Below, piece after piece: positions 36,490 to 48,130 of a stretch of 64,000 nt of DNA. Positions within the stretch are counted from its first letter, which is position 1. Every line of letters begins with the position of its first letter. The stretch spans positions 2,429,693 to 2,493,692 of the forward strand of contig JAZAYU010000085.1 of the NCBI GenBank assembly GCA_038501625.1, read 5' to 3'. The stretch is from Corbicula japonica. Its lineage: Eukaryota > Mollusca > Bivalvia > Venerida > Cyrenidae. The notes under the pieces were generated by a model. It was given only the letters and a program-made list of their open reading frames with translations, was not told where the DNA came from and searched no databases. The position numbers and the translations under genes are program-made.

Positions 36490-36690
36490 AAACCCTCATG
36501 GGCAAATTGATTTGCCACAGACTTGCGATAACCCCTCAGGTGCTCACTTTAGTCAATTGTTTATGGCGTTTATTTTGAAACTAGTCTTTGCAAAATCATA
36601 CTCTCTTCCCCTCTCTACATTTTGACTGTGTGGGGAGGCTGTGTCTGCTGGGATTGGCCATTCTTGCAATAATTATTTCACTTTTTTCAA
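36490..36690 (-). repeat. Dispersed repeat R, copy (reverse)
   Basis: 'caaattgatttgccacagac' (core hairpin side), 'ataacccctcaggtgctcac', 'cctctctacattttgactgt' 'gtggggaggctgtgt' and 'aattatttcacttttttc'. Lacks the distal half. Confidence 0.75.
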
Positions 36691-37389
36691 ATTATTTGAA
36701 TATCTAATTTAATTTGTTCTTTGAATTTTATTTTCAGAGTAATCTGATTTGTTGAATCTAAAGTAACAATCACTTAAAGTTACTATAATCTGTTCCAATT
36801 TTGAAGTGTTTATGATTGTGTTGACAAGACTCAAAAGGCACACGGAAGAGATAATATTAGATTGGATTTATTAGTTTTAAATTTGTTTATTAATTAGCAT
36901 TGTGTTAATACCATGCTTGAGCAAACGCGAAACACGCTATTTAAAAGGTCACATTAAAGTAGCAACAAGGTCACGGCCTCAGAACTAAAGAACATGAAAC
37001 TTTGCATGAATTTCGATTTTTACGTATTTTGCTTGTTTTATCGTTGAGACTATTGCCATAAAAATTAATATGTTTGTTAACACATTCGTTGGTTAGTTTG
37101 TGTCATTTATTGTATATATGGGTCAATAGAAAGAATATATTTACAGCCATTTTATGAAAGGTGTTGTTGTTGTTTTCAAAAACGACTCGTACATACACGA
37201 TCTCAGTCGTATATCAAACAAGTTTAGAATTGATAAGAAATACAACAAATGAGGAAATCTAAGATAACACTGAATAGAGGCTGCATTGATAATTTTAGAA
37301 AAAAGTAATCAACCTACTTCCTTTTACGAGACACAGTTCTGATTCTATAACGAAATGATAAAATTTGAGATTAGTTCATTTGTACCTCC
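36691..37389. other. Non-coding stretch
   Basis: Nothing recognised. Confidence 0.35.
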
Positions 37390-37570
37390 CAGCAATTTTC
37401 AAGTGTGCTTCATTGAATTGCACATATACCGCATAGAAATATTAAATCTGTGAATTTCCAAATTTAATCTGCATTTGTTACGCGGTTCTTAAACAGTAGT
37501 CTTTGATTTCCCATGAGGCGGCATTATTGCTTCGTTTATTTCAAATGCATGATGAACATTACTTTATGCA
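37390..37570 (-). repeat. Duplicate Y, copy 3 (inverted, decayed)
   Basis: The reverse complement contains 'aataatgccgcctcatggga' 'aatcaaagactactgttt' 'aagaaccgcgtaacaaat' and 'gaaattcacagattta'. These are the same blocks as copies 1 and 2, but the frame after the ATG at 37524 (MPPHGKSKTTV) ends in a stop and is then shifted. The donor-like site is gone. Confidence 0.55.
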
Positions 37571-37884
37571 AAGTATCTAATTTTATAGTTACCTCCCTTT
37601 CAATTAATTTGAAGACTGTTCTAATAAACGGCCTGCGGTATAATAAAATGTTATTTAATTCATTTAAGAATACAAAAACAGGATCGAAATGGCATTAGGT
37701 TATTTATTCCTCGTCTCGACTACCAAATTAATTTTTAACCCCCTTTTGATATAGGAAAAAAAATAATAACACACATTTATTTAAATCCTGACAATTTTTT
37801 CGTTTTTGAAGTAATATGAACGAACGAGAAAAGCGTCGATAAAAATTTATTTGAATGTTTAAATAATTGGAAACCAAAACCAAT

Positions 37885-38513
37885 ATACATGTACTCTATT
37901 AGTACTTATTTTGGCGGGGGTTTAATTTTGGCTATATTGGCGGTCTGGTTCAGTTGCGCCAATTTAAAACATGGCCAATAAAAAAATCATCGTCGATTTT
38001 AATATCTAGAAGGTAGGCAACTCTGATACACTAGTACATATTATGTCGCAGTTTTCTCAGTTTGATACAAAAAGAATATAATTAGAATATGTCGTGCATC
38101 AAACAAAGCAATCTATTATTGGGTAGCTGTGATAATATTTTCACACTGGTATTATAATTGAATATTGAACGTAAATGTTTATTGCCGAGACAAGAAAGAA
38201 TTTACGCAATGTCAACATTTTTACGATAAATAAGTGTTATGAAATTAGTTTCAATTAGCAAAAATCCGGAGTATTAACGCAACTTCCTGGCAACAGTTTA
38301 CTGCGAAACTAAGAATATTTTCTAAACTAGATTTTTTCTACGAGAGTTTTATTTTGACGGTATGTGTTAACGCCAATTTTAGACCCGTCATTTTTCATCA
38401 AGTGTTTTATTTTGGGGGTCTGGTTTGTATGCCCCAATTTATGATCCCGTCAATTTAAAACACTCAAAATACGCCAAAATTTGACTCCGCCAATATTAAG
38501 TGCTATATGTATA
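37885..38513. mobile_element. TIR / nested-hairpin element, about 630 bp
   Basis: The left end, 'atacatgtactctattagta' followed by 'cttattttggcgggggttta' and 'attttggc', is matched by the reverse complement of the right end ('gccaaaatttgactccgcca' 'atattaagtgctatatgtat'). Inside, 'agtgttttattttggggg' faces 'cccgtcaatttaaaacactc', a second hairpin. The repeated 'ttttggcg/cgccaa' motif recurs throughout. No ORF; probably a non-autonomous DNA element of unknown superfamily. Confidence 0.6.
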
Positions 38514-38814
38514 CAGGATATCGGACCATTGGATTGTTCTCAAAACCGAGAGACACTAATAACCACCCTTTAGACTGTAAAATGGGTTTGAAAACCTCAC
38601 TTATTATTCCTGAAACAAAATTGGTGTAATTATTAAAATTATTATCAAATATAATGTGCTTTAGTTTGGCAGATATTTTTTACAGAACGTTTAAATCGGA
38701 TTACATTTTTATACATGATATTGCAAACAACTTGTTGTCATGGTAATACATCAATCTGATTAAAATCATATCCTGAAAACCTATCCGCTATCAGGTAAGA
38801 TATGACGTTGTATA

Positions 38815-39025
38815 AGCATATCAATGAACTGCCACACTCCACACACAAAAAAGTGAAGAGAAAAAGAGAGGATGGGTTTGTAAGAGTATGAAAAGTGAAC
38901 TATGCATATCAGAAATCGCCACACTCATAAAACACAGCCTTCCCAAGCAGCCAAAATGTAGAGTTGCCGTGGTCTTAGAAGGCATAGCAATACATAAAAC
39001 ATAAGAAGGTAACAGCATGGTAATT
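38815..39025 (+). repeat. Dispersed repeat R with duplicated head (forward)
   Basis: Two R heads in tandem: 'gcatatcaatgaactgccac' at 38817 and 'gcatatcagaaatcgccaca' near 38902. They are followed by the distal block 'cataaaacataagaaggtaa' 'cagcatgg' with the core deleted. Confidence 0.7.
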
Positions 39026-39922
39026 GTATGTTTCAGAACAGTAGCACCATGTGTCATTAATTGTTTACTTATATTGAAAAATCTTTCTTCTTATACATCT
39101 AGTCCAATTTAACTCTGTCAAACAATCAGATATGAGAATTACAATTAAATTAGTATTTGATTTCATTGCTTTATTTACTAAATACTCTTGCCGCCAGCTC
39201 TCAAACCTATACATGCTATATCCCTTATAAAATGTCATTTCATTTTATGAAAGCCCAAAAGATTTGGCGAAGAATCTCCTCTCTAAAGCAGACGAAAATC
39301 ATTTTCACTGGAGCCGGTTTCTCATTATTTTAAGTAAATGGGGTTATTTTAACTAGACCTTCATATAAGTGTCCGTTGTGTCTCTCAGTGTTTTACGAAT
39401 TATTTATTTGAAGGAACCGCTTTAATCTACAGTGTATGTATATTTATTATACTGCAAAGAACTTTCCTTGAATTTGATTGGATGATTTGCCGTTGATGTA
39501 TATTCGTATTTACGGATCGGCCGTAGATATGAACGCACGTTCCTTAATTTCCCTCTCTGGCCTCCCACCTTTTGTTGTCGTCCGCCATTTTGTTTTGAAT
39601 TTTCGTAAAAATGCATATTAATTTGAAGCCGATTTTGTAAATTATAATGCGGTATGCTTAGGCATTACTAAAACTGTTACAGAATATATTTGTGTTATGT
39701 TTTAACGTTAAAAACGATCAGATTATTTTCAAATTTTGTAAATAAATATCAAATCGAAAGTCCATTCAATTTCTTTAGAAGTGACGTCATGCAGGTAAAT
39801 TAATGACGTCAGACATTAATTATTGAAAGCAGTTCGGTATTAAATAAGCGACATAAATGAAAAATCGATGTTTTCTAATTATTTTTGTCTGAGAAAGTCT
39901 GTGCAGTTTAATAAAACAATTA
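39026..39922. other. Non-coding stretch
   Basis: Contains two 'tgacgtca' CRE-like palindromes (near 39782 and 39805) about 20 bp apart. There is no gene nearby to regulate, so no function is claimed. Confidence 0.35.
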
Positions 39923-40053
39923 TTTGGTTCCTTAAAAGGGTATGTGAGGATATATTGCCGATCTTGGATGTCATATTATCCCTCGCCTGCGGCTCGGGTA
40001 ATATGACACTCAGACCGGCAATATATCCTCACATTCCCTGTCAAGAAACCAAA
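39923..40053. mobile_element. Fold-back element F, copy 2
   Basis: Long hairpin. The left arm 'tttggttccttaaaagggta' 'tgtgaggatatattgccgat' ... 'gtcatattatccctcg' pairs with its reverse complement ending 'tcaagaaaccaaa', at about 85 percent identity over about 60 bp. The loop is 'cctgcgg'. The 102-codon frame 39868-40176 simply runs through it. The centre ('cgggtaatatgac') resembles the inner part of 10378-10508. Confidence 0.8.
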
Positions 40054-40712
40054 AAACTATATATTTTAAGCAAAAAAGTATTAGTATTTAAATTGATTAG
40101 AGAAGGCCTGGATCAGTTGACGAATCAACTGGTCGCCTCTTTCACTACATGTTTCATACTGATTTACGAATGTTGATTTTTTTCAATATTAAATAATGAC
40201 TATTAAGCAGACAATACATTAGTATAATGACAGTAAAAATATTTTTATTTTGTACAGAATTTAAAATTCCTTTTCTGTACACTCTGTGGATGGTTACTTA
40301 TCAGCTCTTCGCTTTAACAACAGCTAAAATTGCGCTTAAGGGAAAACAAAGTAAATATATTTTACTATAATCGAAATTATAATGGCATTGCATGGGAAAT
40401 CATCCCGATTATCTGTTTATACAACGAAGCTGATGGTACAGATCACACAGACATATTTACATGTGCGGTATTAGTGCACCAATTCAACAGGTCTCAGTTG
40501 TATAATGAATCAAAACTAAGCACACCTTTGTTGACTAGCTATAGAGAAACTGTCCGCTCTCTTTATTTTTATTTTATGTCAAAAAAAACATTATTAGCCA
40601 CAGCTTTAATGCGGATGTAGAAAAATTGTTTCTCAGACTGTTATGTGAATAATTACCACAGAGATCAAGTGAGTATTGTGTAAAATTATTTTAGTGCATC
40701 CTGTGAACAACT
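40054..40712. other. Non-coding stretch
   Basis: A 96-codon frame (40330-40620) has no recognised domain; nothing else is seen. Confidence 0.35.
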
Positions 40713-40838
40713 GTGCCCAAGGTTATAAAGCTGAGCATGGAAACCAGTCTCAAATCACAAGCATCTGGTCGCCATTTCAGCCAAACAGATGCTTGAGATT
40801 TGAGACTGGTTTCGAATTTCAGTTGTATAACATCCAGC
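40713..40838. mobile_element. Fold-back MITE P, copy 6 with deleted tip
   Basis: 'gtgcccaaggttataaagct' ... 'caagcatct' joins directly to 'ggtcgccatttcagccaaac', so about 24 bp of the inner left arm is missing. The outer right arm is diverged ('cagttgtataacatc'). Confidence 0.8.
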
Positions 40839-41469
40839 CCTTGTCTTATGAATAATACAAGAACTCCATCATCAAACCTAATTTAAGGTGTACTTACATT
40901 GTCAGATGTAGGTTATAATGTTTAATACACATTTGCCATTTCTTGAATAATTTAAACACTGCACATTTGTCCTAATTGTATCAGATGAATCATGCATATT
41001 CCTGTTCGGTATCCGTGTGACACTGTATAATTTTTGAGCTTTCTGACAAACATTCATTATTTTGTTATTAAATGTAACAGCTAGCTTCAAAATGTGCTTG
41101 TAATAATGGAAAGATTTCAATGAACGTAATCTTTGCAAAAAAAGAAAAACTTTTAAAACAAGATTATCAGTAGCACAAATTTGGGAAAATCTTTTGCAAG
41201 TTTTATCGCCAATACTCAAATTTAATTCAAATATACAGGCGCAGTTTAAAATCACTATTCAAAAAGGTATTCCACAGCCAGTTTTCATGTTGGTTTATTT
41301 ATATGCTTAAGACAATAAAAGGCAATGTTAATTTCTTGTAATGCGTAAAATCCATCTGCAAATTAACAACGAAAGGTTATCAGCATGATATTCTACAGCG
41401 CTCTTCGTGTCTGGTGCTTAACCCATCTACAGTTGATTATTATGCTGACCTCATTGGTTGCACAGCGGT
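40839..41469. other. Non-coding stretch with one 117-codon chance frame
   Basis: The minus-strand frame 40902-41255 is the longest not explained by a repeat. It has no signal peptide, domain or repeat I recognise, and its length is within chance for six frames at this base composition. Confidence 0.35.
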
Positions 41470-41960
41470 TGCAGTTGTTTACGAAGGTTTATGGGAAAAT
41501 CTTGTAAAAGAACCTAAAAGCTCGATTTGTTTCTCTTATCCCTTTCGTCGTGTTCCTGCCGATTTGACTCGTTTTGCTCTTGTCTCGGTAAGATCATTCA
41601 GTACCCACCCTTTGCTTAATTATGCTGTTAGGTTATCATGTTATTAAATGTGTGAGTGTGTGTTTTGCATGCAACATTGTTGAGCTGATGGGTGTGTTTG
41701 AGTACTTTCACCAAGACAACGTGTACTTGTTTGTTCATATAAGAACCAGATGGGGCAAGTGTGAAGTTGGTGCACCCTCAATGGCTAATTGTTTTGCCCC
41801 TGCGTTATCCCGAATAATTTTCTTTTTCGTTAATTACCTGTGGTGTCTTAATTGAAATTGATATTCTTATAAACACATGCTCTCTTTTCCTGTCTACTTT
41901 TTCGCTGCGTGGGAACGCTATGTTTTGTGCGGCGATTCCTGATATGCATATTTCACTTGT
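41470..41960 (-). repeat. Dispersed repeat R, near-complete copy (reverse)
   Basis: The best copy for defining the distal half: 'tttacgaaggtttatgggaa', 'gctcgatttgtttctcttat', 'cgtgttcctgccgatttgac', 'cagtacccaccctttgctta', 'cttttgcatgcaacattgttg'-type block, 'caccaagacaacgtgtactt', 'gatggggcaagtgtgaagtt' + 'ggtgcaccct', then the core and 'cgattcctgatatgcatatt' + 'tcactt'. Three overlapping frames of 77-90 codons are by-products. Confidence 0.85.
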
Positions 41961-42206
41961 TCGTACTTTTCATGGATAAAAATTACCTAGCTATCTCTGA
42001 TCCTTCTTCAGTGTTTTCCAGCTACTCAGAGTGTTTTCAATTCAATTATTGCATTTTAAAAATATTATTTATGATTTTTGTCTCGGAGTTGTTATGTACG
42101 TTCGATGATCATTTTCTGCTAGATAGTAAGCCTTCAGTTTCTTTATATAAATGTTCTGTATACAAAATGAGAATCTATTAAATCATTTTATATCTTTCAC
42201 CAAGTA

Positions 42207-42515
42207 GGTTATTTCATTAAGACAACTTGTACTTGTTTTTGTTTGATATGAGAAATTGTTGGAGCAAGTGTGTTGTTGGTGGATCCTAGAACCTGGTTAA
42301 AACCCCCAAAGGTAAATCGTTTTGCCACTGACGGTTCCAAGGCGGAAACCCCTCAGGTTCTCATTTTTGTTAGTTGTTTGTGGTGTCTGTTTTGAAATTG
42401 GTCATGAATAAACCATGCTCTCTCTCTCTTCTACCTTCTTCTTGGCTGTGTGGGTAGGCTGTCTTCTGAATGTGGCATTTCTTGATATGGGTATTTTACT
42501 TTTTTCACAACTATT
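42207..42515 (-). repeat. Dispersed repeat R, copy (reverse)
   Basis: 'tcattaagacaacttgtact', 'ggtggatcctagaacctggt', 'gccactgacggttccaaggc', 'cctcaggttctcatttttgt', 'atgctctctctctcttctac' and 'gggtaggctgtcttctgaat'. Same orientation as the copy 250 bp to the left; facing it is the forward copy at 42530. Confidence 0.8.
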
Positions 42516-42529
42516 AAAATAATTATATC

Positions 42530-42775
42530 GGGAAAAATTCAGAAAAACAACTTATATATACAGCGAAAAAAAATGAGATGAAAAGAGAAAACTGATCAAT
42601 TTTAAGTACGACAGCTTAGTTAAAAATAAGACACTACCACAAATTCACGGAAAAAGAACATGATGGGTGACCGGCATTGGAACGGTAACGGTCAGTGGCA
42701 AAACAATGTGCCACTGGAGTTATAAACATATCTTTAGGATGCACCAACCCTATCTTTGTCCCAACAGGTTTTATT
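42530..42775 (+). repeat. Dispersed repeat R, copy (forward), inverted next to 42207-42515
   Basis: 'aagacactaccacaaattca', 'ggaacggtaacggtcagtgg', 'caaaacaatgtgccactgga' and 'gatgcaccaaccctatcttt'. It is the mirror of its neighbour, so the pair forms a large imperfect inverted repeat. Confidence 0.75.
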
Positions 42776-43155
42776 TTGCCTTTATTACGACCGTGATTAG
42801 AATTTGTTTCAAAGTAATATAAATTTAAGCTTATTTTTAATGATTGTATCTATGAAACAAACCTTTTTTGATATTTTGTCAACAATAAATATCAAATAAA
42901 GTAATCAACATAGAAATAAATTGTATTCGAATTGATTGATTGATGTGGTAGTTATGGTATTCATTAACAATAAAATGCTCAATGTAATAAATTCAGAAAA
43001 TGCATAGATCTACGTCAAGTTTTATTAACCAACTATATATATGGAAATTGGAAAAGCTGCCTGTCTATTCGTTACCAAACACATCATTCTACAAATGATG
43101 AATTGCATTTAACATTTTTTGCATGATGCTTAAAGCAAAATGAAGAATATATACC
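42776..43155. other. Non-coding stretch
   Basis: Nothing recognised. Confidence 0.35.
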
Positions 43156-44169
43156 CAACAAAAAAAGTTCTGCACACAAGTGTTCTTTTGGGTAAATTTT
43201 ATAATATAGCAAATAACTGGTATAAATTCTTACATGTATATCAAGATTAGTTGTTTGCGAAGTTAAAGACACAAGCGAAATTAAAATTGGTTGGTAAATA
43301 AGCGAGAAATGTCATTTTGAGTATGATAGGGGTCAACAGTCAAAGGTTGCAAAAGTTGCCGTATCAAGGTAGAGATGTGAAATCTATGAAATCACTTAAC
43401 ATTTCACCAGTGTCTGTTTTGAGCAATTATGAGCATGCACTGTGATGCTAGTAACAGTTATTAATCAAAATTTGATACCAAGCCATTTCCAGAATAACGT
43501 TCAAACTTAAGTTTTTTTTATTAATTAAAGTATCACATTGTCTCACTCGTTGACCTAAAGGTATGAAAAAACAGTTTAGTGATGATTCGAACAGTTTCCA
43601 TTCTGTATTAATGGATCAAAGCATCCAGTTTATAAAGTGTATAAAATCAACCATCCAATGCAATCAACACCTAATCTCATTTGAGAAAAACACATCTGCA
43701 TTGTTTTTCAAATTAATTTATTTCTCATGGTCAACAAGGAAGGTTTTCGTAAATTTGACCGTCATGGCAAATGTCAGACCACACCGGCCACCTAGACGTC
43801 TTTTTTCCGTCTAAACAAGACAGAACACGTGAAGTTGGTCAAGCTAGTATCTCTTGTTCACGAATGGAAACTAATTCCACATTTGAATTTTCGTCGGCTG
43901 TTAAATTCCGTGCGAAGCCGCTTGAAAGAATGCCGGACTCATCGTAGTGAATTTATTCAGTATAAGTCTAGCGATTTTTGCAATTTTTGTGTGGTAACCC
44001 CCAGTTGCTTTAACAATGAATTACTTATAAAGTATTGATCTGATTTTATTTCTGACTTTTTTTACATTGTTTACCTTGAATTGCTGATTTATCTGGTATT
44101 ATTATGTTGTGAATGGTGAAATTAAAAAGATATTTTATAAAATGTCCAAGTGTGCAGAACTTTTTTTGC
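43156..44169 (+). mobile_element. Tc1/mariner-type transposon remnant, about 1.0 kb
   Basis: The ends are inverted: 'caaaaaaagttctgcacac' at 43159-43177 and its complement 'gtgtgcagaactttttttg' at 44150-44168. A weaker match continues inwards ('aaattttataata' against 'acattttataaaat'). The interior keeps the C-terminus of a Tc1-like transposase near 43815-44000. The length is short for an autonomous element because the central catalytic region is gone. Confidence 0.75.
43815..44000 (+). pseudogene. Tc1-like transposase, C-terminal fragment
   Basis: A cut-and-paste transposase of the Tc1/mariner superfamily (DDE catalysis, TA target) survives only as its tail. The frame reads LVHEWKLIPHLNFRRLLNSV followed by RSRLKECRTHRSEFIQY. 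It matches the family pattern L..EW..IP...i..L..SM..R....i..rGghT.Y, with the EW-IP pair and the Ser-Val/Arg helix visible. No DDE catalytic motif or helix-turn-helix can be read upstream, where the sequence is decayed or deleted. The next annotatable landmark is the right TIR at 44150. Non-functional. Confidence 0.7.
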
Positions 44170-44315
44170 CGAGAATGATCAATATCAATATAGAACATCT
44201 TTTAATATCAAAATATAACAGAATTGCTTGGAAAATTTGCCTTTTTAAATACTTGATTGCGAGCTATTGAGTAAATCATTTCACATTACGTTATGTTTCA
44301 AGATCTTAATTGTGA

Positions 44316-44575
44316 AAAAGTGAAATATGCATATCAAGAATTGCCACACTCAAACTACAAAACCTACCTACGCAGTCAAAAAGTAGAGGAAAAAGAGCAT
44401 ATGTTAATAAAATTATCAATTTGAAATAATAGATAACATACACATAACGAGAAAGAGAACCTGAGAGGTTATCGCCTTGGAACGTTCAGTGGCAACACAA
44501 TATGACACTGGGGGTTGAAACCTGGTACTAGGCTACACCGACATCACGCTTGACCCGACAGGTTCTCACTTCAAG
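44316..44575 (+). repeat. Dispersed repeat R, copy (forward)
   Basis: 'agtgaaatatgcatatcaag', 'aattgccacactcaaactac', 'gagaacctgagaggttatcg', 'ccttggaacgttcagtggca', 'gacactgggggttgaaacct' and 'cgcttgacccgacaggttct'. Starts about 150 bp after the Tc1 remnant. Confidence 0.8.
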
Positions 44576-45992
44576 TCACACTTTGTATTTTGTTTCTCTT
44601 TAATTAATAAAACATATTTAAATTTTCTGTATTTAGTAGATAAGTTTTGATTGAATTTATTCATGAATTAAACTTATTACTGCCGATCACACCCACAATG
44701 AACCTGTTAATGAAAGACTTCATGAATGCACACAAAAGGACAATTGAATTAACACACTGAAGCAAAGAAAGGGCGACTTTCAAGGACACTAGAAAGTCAT
44801 GTACGAATATGTAATTATAAACTGTGATAAGTTAAGTAAAACATCATAGAATGCAAAGTTAATCATCATAAAATAGACTACTTACCTCGTTAAATGTCGA
44901 TTTTCTTTTGCGTTAATAATATGATCACCAAATCTGCAATAAAACAAAATTAAAGATGTATAAATATGAAAAATATGATCCGACGACAATTTGTGAAAAA
45001 ATATGCATGTATTAATAATTGTATTTAAATATGGTTATTAGCTTTATTCGTTTAATTATTATTGACTTGTAACACTGTTAAAATTTCTTACTAGGCAAGT
45101 TGAGATGGCTAATTGTAGCTAGAACAAACATAAATCGGATTAAAAGTTCAATGAACTCCTGATAAGTCTGTCCCAGAGAAAAAGTTTAAGCAAGGGAAAT
45201 ATGTTGACAGTTATTTTGGCAAAGATGTCTGCTTTGAAAACTCTCGTGATGCTGCATATACAGTCGGCAACATTAATGGAATGCTGGAGAAAAGTTAAAC
45301 CTCATTCATGTTGACACGAGACAAAATGGGAAAAATCAAGCATACTGCAATAACATTTGTGATAAGAAAGATTATAACACTTTAAAAATTCACTGTCGAA
45401 AAATACTGATTGCATATTGAAAAACCATGCTTAAATATAACAATTAGTTTATACACAAAAAGATCATTATTAAAAAGGATATTTATCACAAAATAACAAG
45501 TTTCCATATAAATTTAATAAACCTTTAAACCCTGTACCTATCAAACAAAGAGATAAGCTTTAAAACAGTTATAAAACCTTCGAATGGGAACTTTATACCA
45601 ACTTGTCAGGGTGTGCTCTTGAAAGAAAAGAATGTTTTAAATTAAATTGTTTTTTTTTTCTGGCATGATTTTGTATTAGACAAACTAAGCGCTAGTTTCA
45701 AAACTCTTGGGGTTTTTTTGGGGAAAAAAAATTCAACTTGCAAATAATATGAAGCAAAATTATTGTTTTATAAGGTTTACATTGGTCGCCATTGTACTCG
45801 TTTAAAATAAGTAGAAACATCTCTGTGTATAAAATTTTGTTTATTCGATAAATGTAAATAAGCGAGCTATTTGCATTGAATGTGATATTTTGATATTCCG
45901 CGGTGTTGGAAAAAAATTATCAGGAAAAGCCAGACAGAGAAAATACAACCTACGAAACAGTCACTTTGCAAACTTTGAAAATATGTACTTAG
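44576..45992. other. Non-coding stretch
   Basis: Nothing recognised in 1.4 kb. Confidence 0.4.
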
Positions 45993-46060
45993 CATTCAGG
46001 GATGTCAGAAAACACAGCATCCCCACATACTACTTGTACAACTGAGAGAAAGAGGAAAAG
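45993..46060 (+). repeat. Possible R head fragment
   Basis: 'cagggatgtcagaaaacaca' 'gcatccccacatactac' resembles the R head but is strongly diverged; a tentative call. Confidence 0.35.
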
Positions 46061-48029
46061 TAAGTATATATTTCAATCAACTAGTAAATATATATTTCAA
46101 TCAACTATATAAATAAGGGTAAGGTTGAGCATGAACACACAAACATAAGTAGATTATACTACTGCCAAGCAAATGGATAAGTACATGATAAGCGAATTTA
46201 GAACAGAGTAACTGAGAAAGCGAAACACAGTGACAAGAATGAAAGAAACTGATCATTAAGCTTCTACGTTCCTTTTCAGAATTTCCTTAAAACATGCTCA
46301 TTTAGTCTTAAATTCCAGCCAGTGTGTTGTGAGCAGAGTAAGCAGAACTCATGTAAATGGATTAACCATTAAGCATGCAGAACGCTGTGGATACATGTAT
46401 CCTGTTGATAGCATTCCTTTATCAAATTACAAACACTTTTGCTATTCGTTTTCTTTTAAATAATATTCTGTTTTTCAGTTGATCATTTTAAATCTCTCAA
46501 TAAAGGCTCTCTGTGAAAATTCCGAAATGTAAGACATATAGGCCGTTCTTCTCCGTGATAAATTCTATCAAGACAATTAGATGTTCAAGAGTGGCTAAAA
46601 TGTTCTGATACTTTCGGGTAATTACTGAAACATTTTGTGTTAAAGAGAGTTCAATAATTAAAGTAACTTAAATAACGTAGGTCCAAAGTCATAAATAACA
46701 TCGTTGCTAAATTAGTTTGGTAGAAGAAGCTTTAGTAAACCAGCATAAACCTTTGACTTTTATTGGATCGTATTTTCACACAACTCTTCCTTAATCACAA
46801 ACAACAAATTAAAGCTTATTGTCTTGAAAGTTAATTTATTTAGACATTCAACTAGTTCATTTATTTTCTGAAACAATTACCAGGCAATACTCAAATTAGA
46901 GTATCTCGATCGGAATAAGTCTGTTCACTAATTGAATTATGAACTGGTTTACGATCTGAATTCCAATCAAGTTATATTACGCAATTTGGAAAAAAATGTT
47001 TTAATTGAAGAAAAAATCTCTTATTTAATTTTGTATTAAGTTAAATGATGGTTAGTCAGTATTTATTGGTACATGTTAAACATCAGAAATAACTAAACTT
47101 TTAAAGATTCCTTGGTTTCATTTTAAATATATATTTTATTTCATCTATGAATTGTCGATATATCTTCTTAGGTGTGGCTAAAACACAAGGCTTGTACCGT
47201 ATATCCATTTTTAAGCCAGTTAATCATATTTTCGTTTTTCATTGTAAATGCGAAAGTGTAATCTAGGCGATTGCGTTTTCCGCGAAAGTAATTTAAAATA
47301 ATAAGGTACGGTGGTTGCGCGTCCATTTTGGAAATAAACTAAATTAATAGAGTTGTCATATGCAAATAATAGTATATTGATAAGAGTTTTAATGATTAAA
47401 CAAAATAATAGTAAATTTTAGATCTAAAAATATAAATCCTGCATATTTAATCCTTCCATAGAATCCAAAGGCTGATTTCAAAATTAAAAGGACCAAATAT
47501 TGATTTGCACTAAATAAACAAGATCAAGAGCTTTAAAAGATGTAATATTAAAACAATCCTTATACCAATGGGCCAAGCTATTTGAAACAAAATTATATAT
47601 TCAGGAGTTAAAGAAAATGATCATGATTAATAATAATTGTGTGATAAAATATAAGTTACTTATTTTCAGTGAGTTTTTTTGAAGCACCTATATATAACTT
47701 TGTAAATTAATGCTTTTCATTCATTTCCAATGAAGTATATGGTTTAGTTCTTATCTCTCTCTATAAAACTGAAGGGAAACTGACAAATTTAAAAATTAAA
47801 TCTCCCAGATTTAATCAATAGATTGGTAAGATTTAACAGTAAGTAATGGAAAAAAACCAAATTATGCCATTTAATTTCTTGGGTTTAAATGAAATGAGGG
47901 GTTTTGATTGGCTGTGAAAGTAGGTTGAACTGTTAATAATGTGATACCACTAATGTACCTACATGTGACGGCATTTATAATATTTTCGGCAAAAAATTGT
48001 GTTTTCTACTTTATTATATGATCAAAGGG
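46061..48029. other. Non-coding stretch
   Basis: A direct duplication 'tatatatttcaatcaacta' at about 46066-46105 is the only structure noted. Confidence 0.4.
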
Positions 48030-48130
48030 ATACTCGAAATAAATAATAATAATAAGCCTACCCTGGGAATCTAACCCGTACGGCTACATGTCCTAGCCAC
48101 ATCACCCCGAACGCTCTACTAAACAACCCC
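48030..48130 (-). repeat. Possible tRNA-derived SINE fragment
   Basis: On the minus strand 'tagtagagcgttcggggtga' is followed by 'tgtagccgtacgggttagat' and 'tcccagggtaggc', with an A/B-box-like spacing, then an ATT-rich tail (plus strand 'aataataataataag'). The B-box-like 'gggttagattccc' fits tRNA T-arms apart from one base. No clear acceptor stem; low confidence. Confidence 0.4.

Noticed and set aside
39868..40176. 102-codon frame
   Set aside because: It passes through both arms of a fold-back element.
40902..41255. 117-codon minus-strand frame
   Set aside because: No domain, signal or codon pattern; length is within chance for this AT content and six frames over 64 kb.
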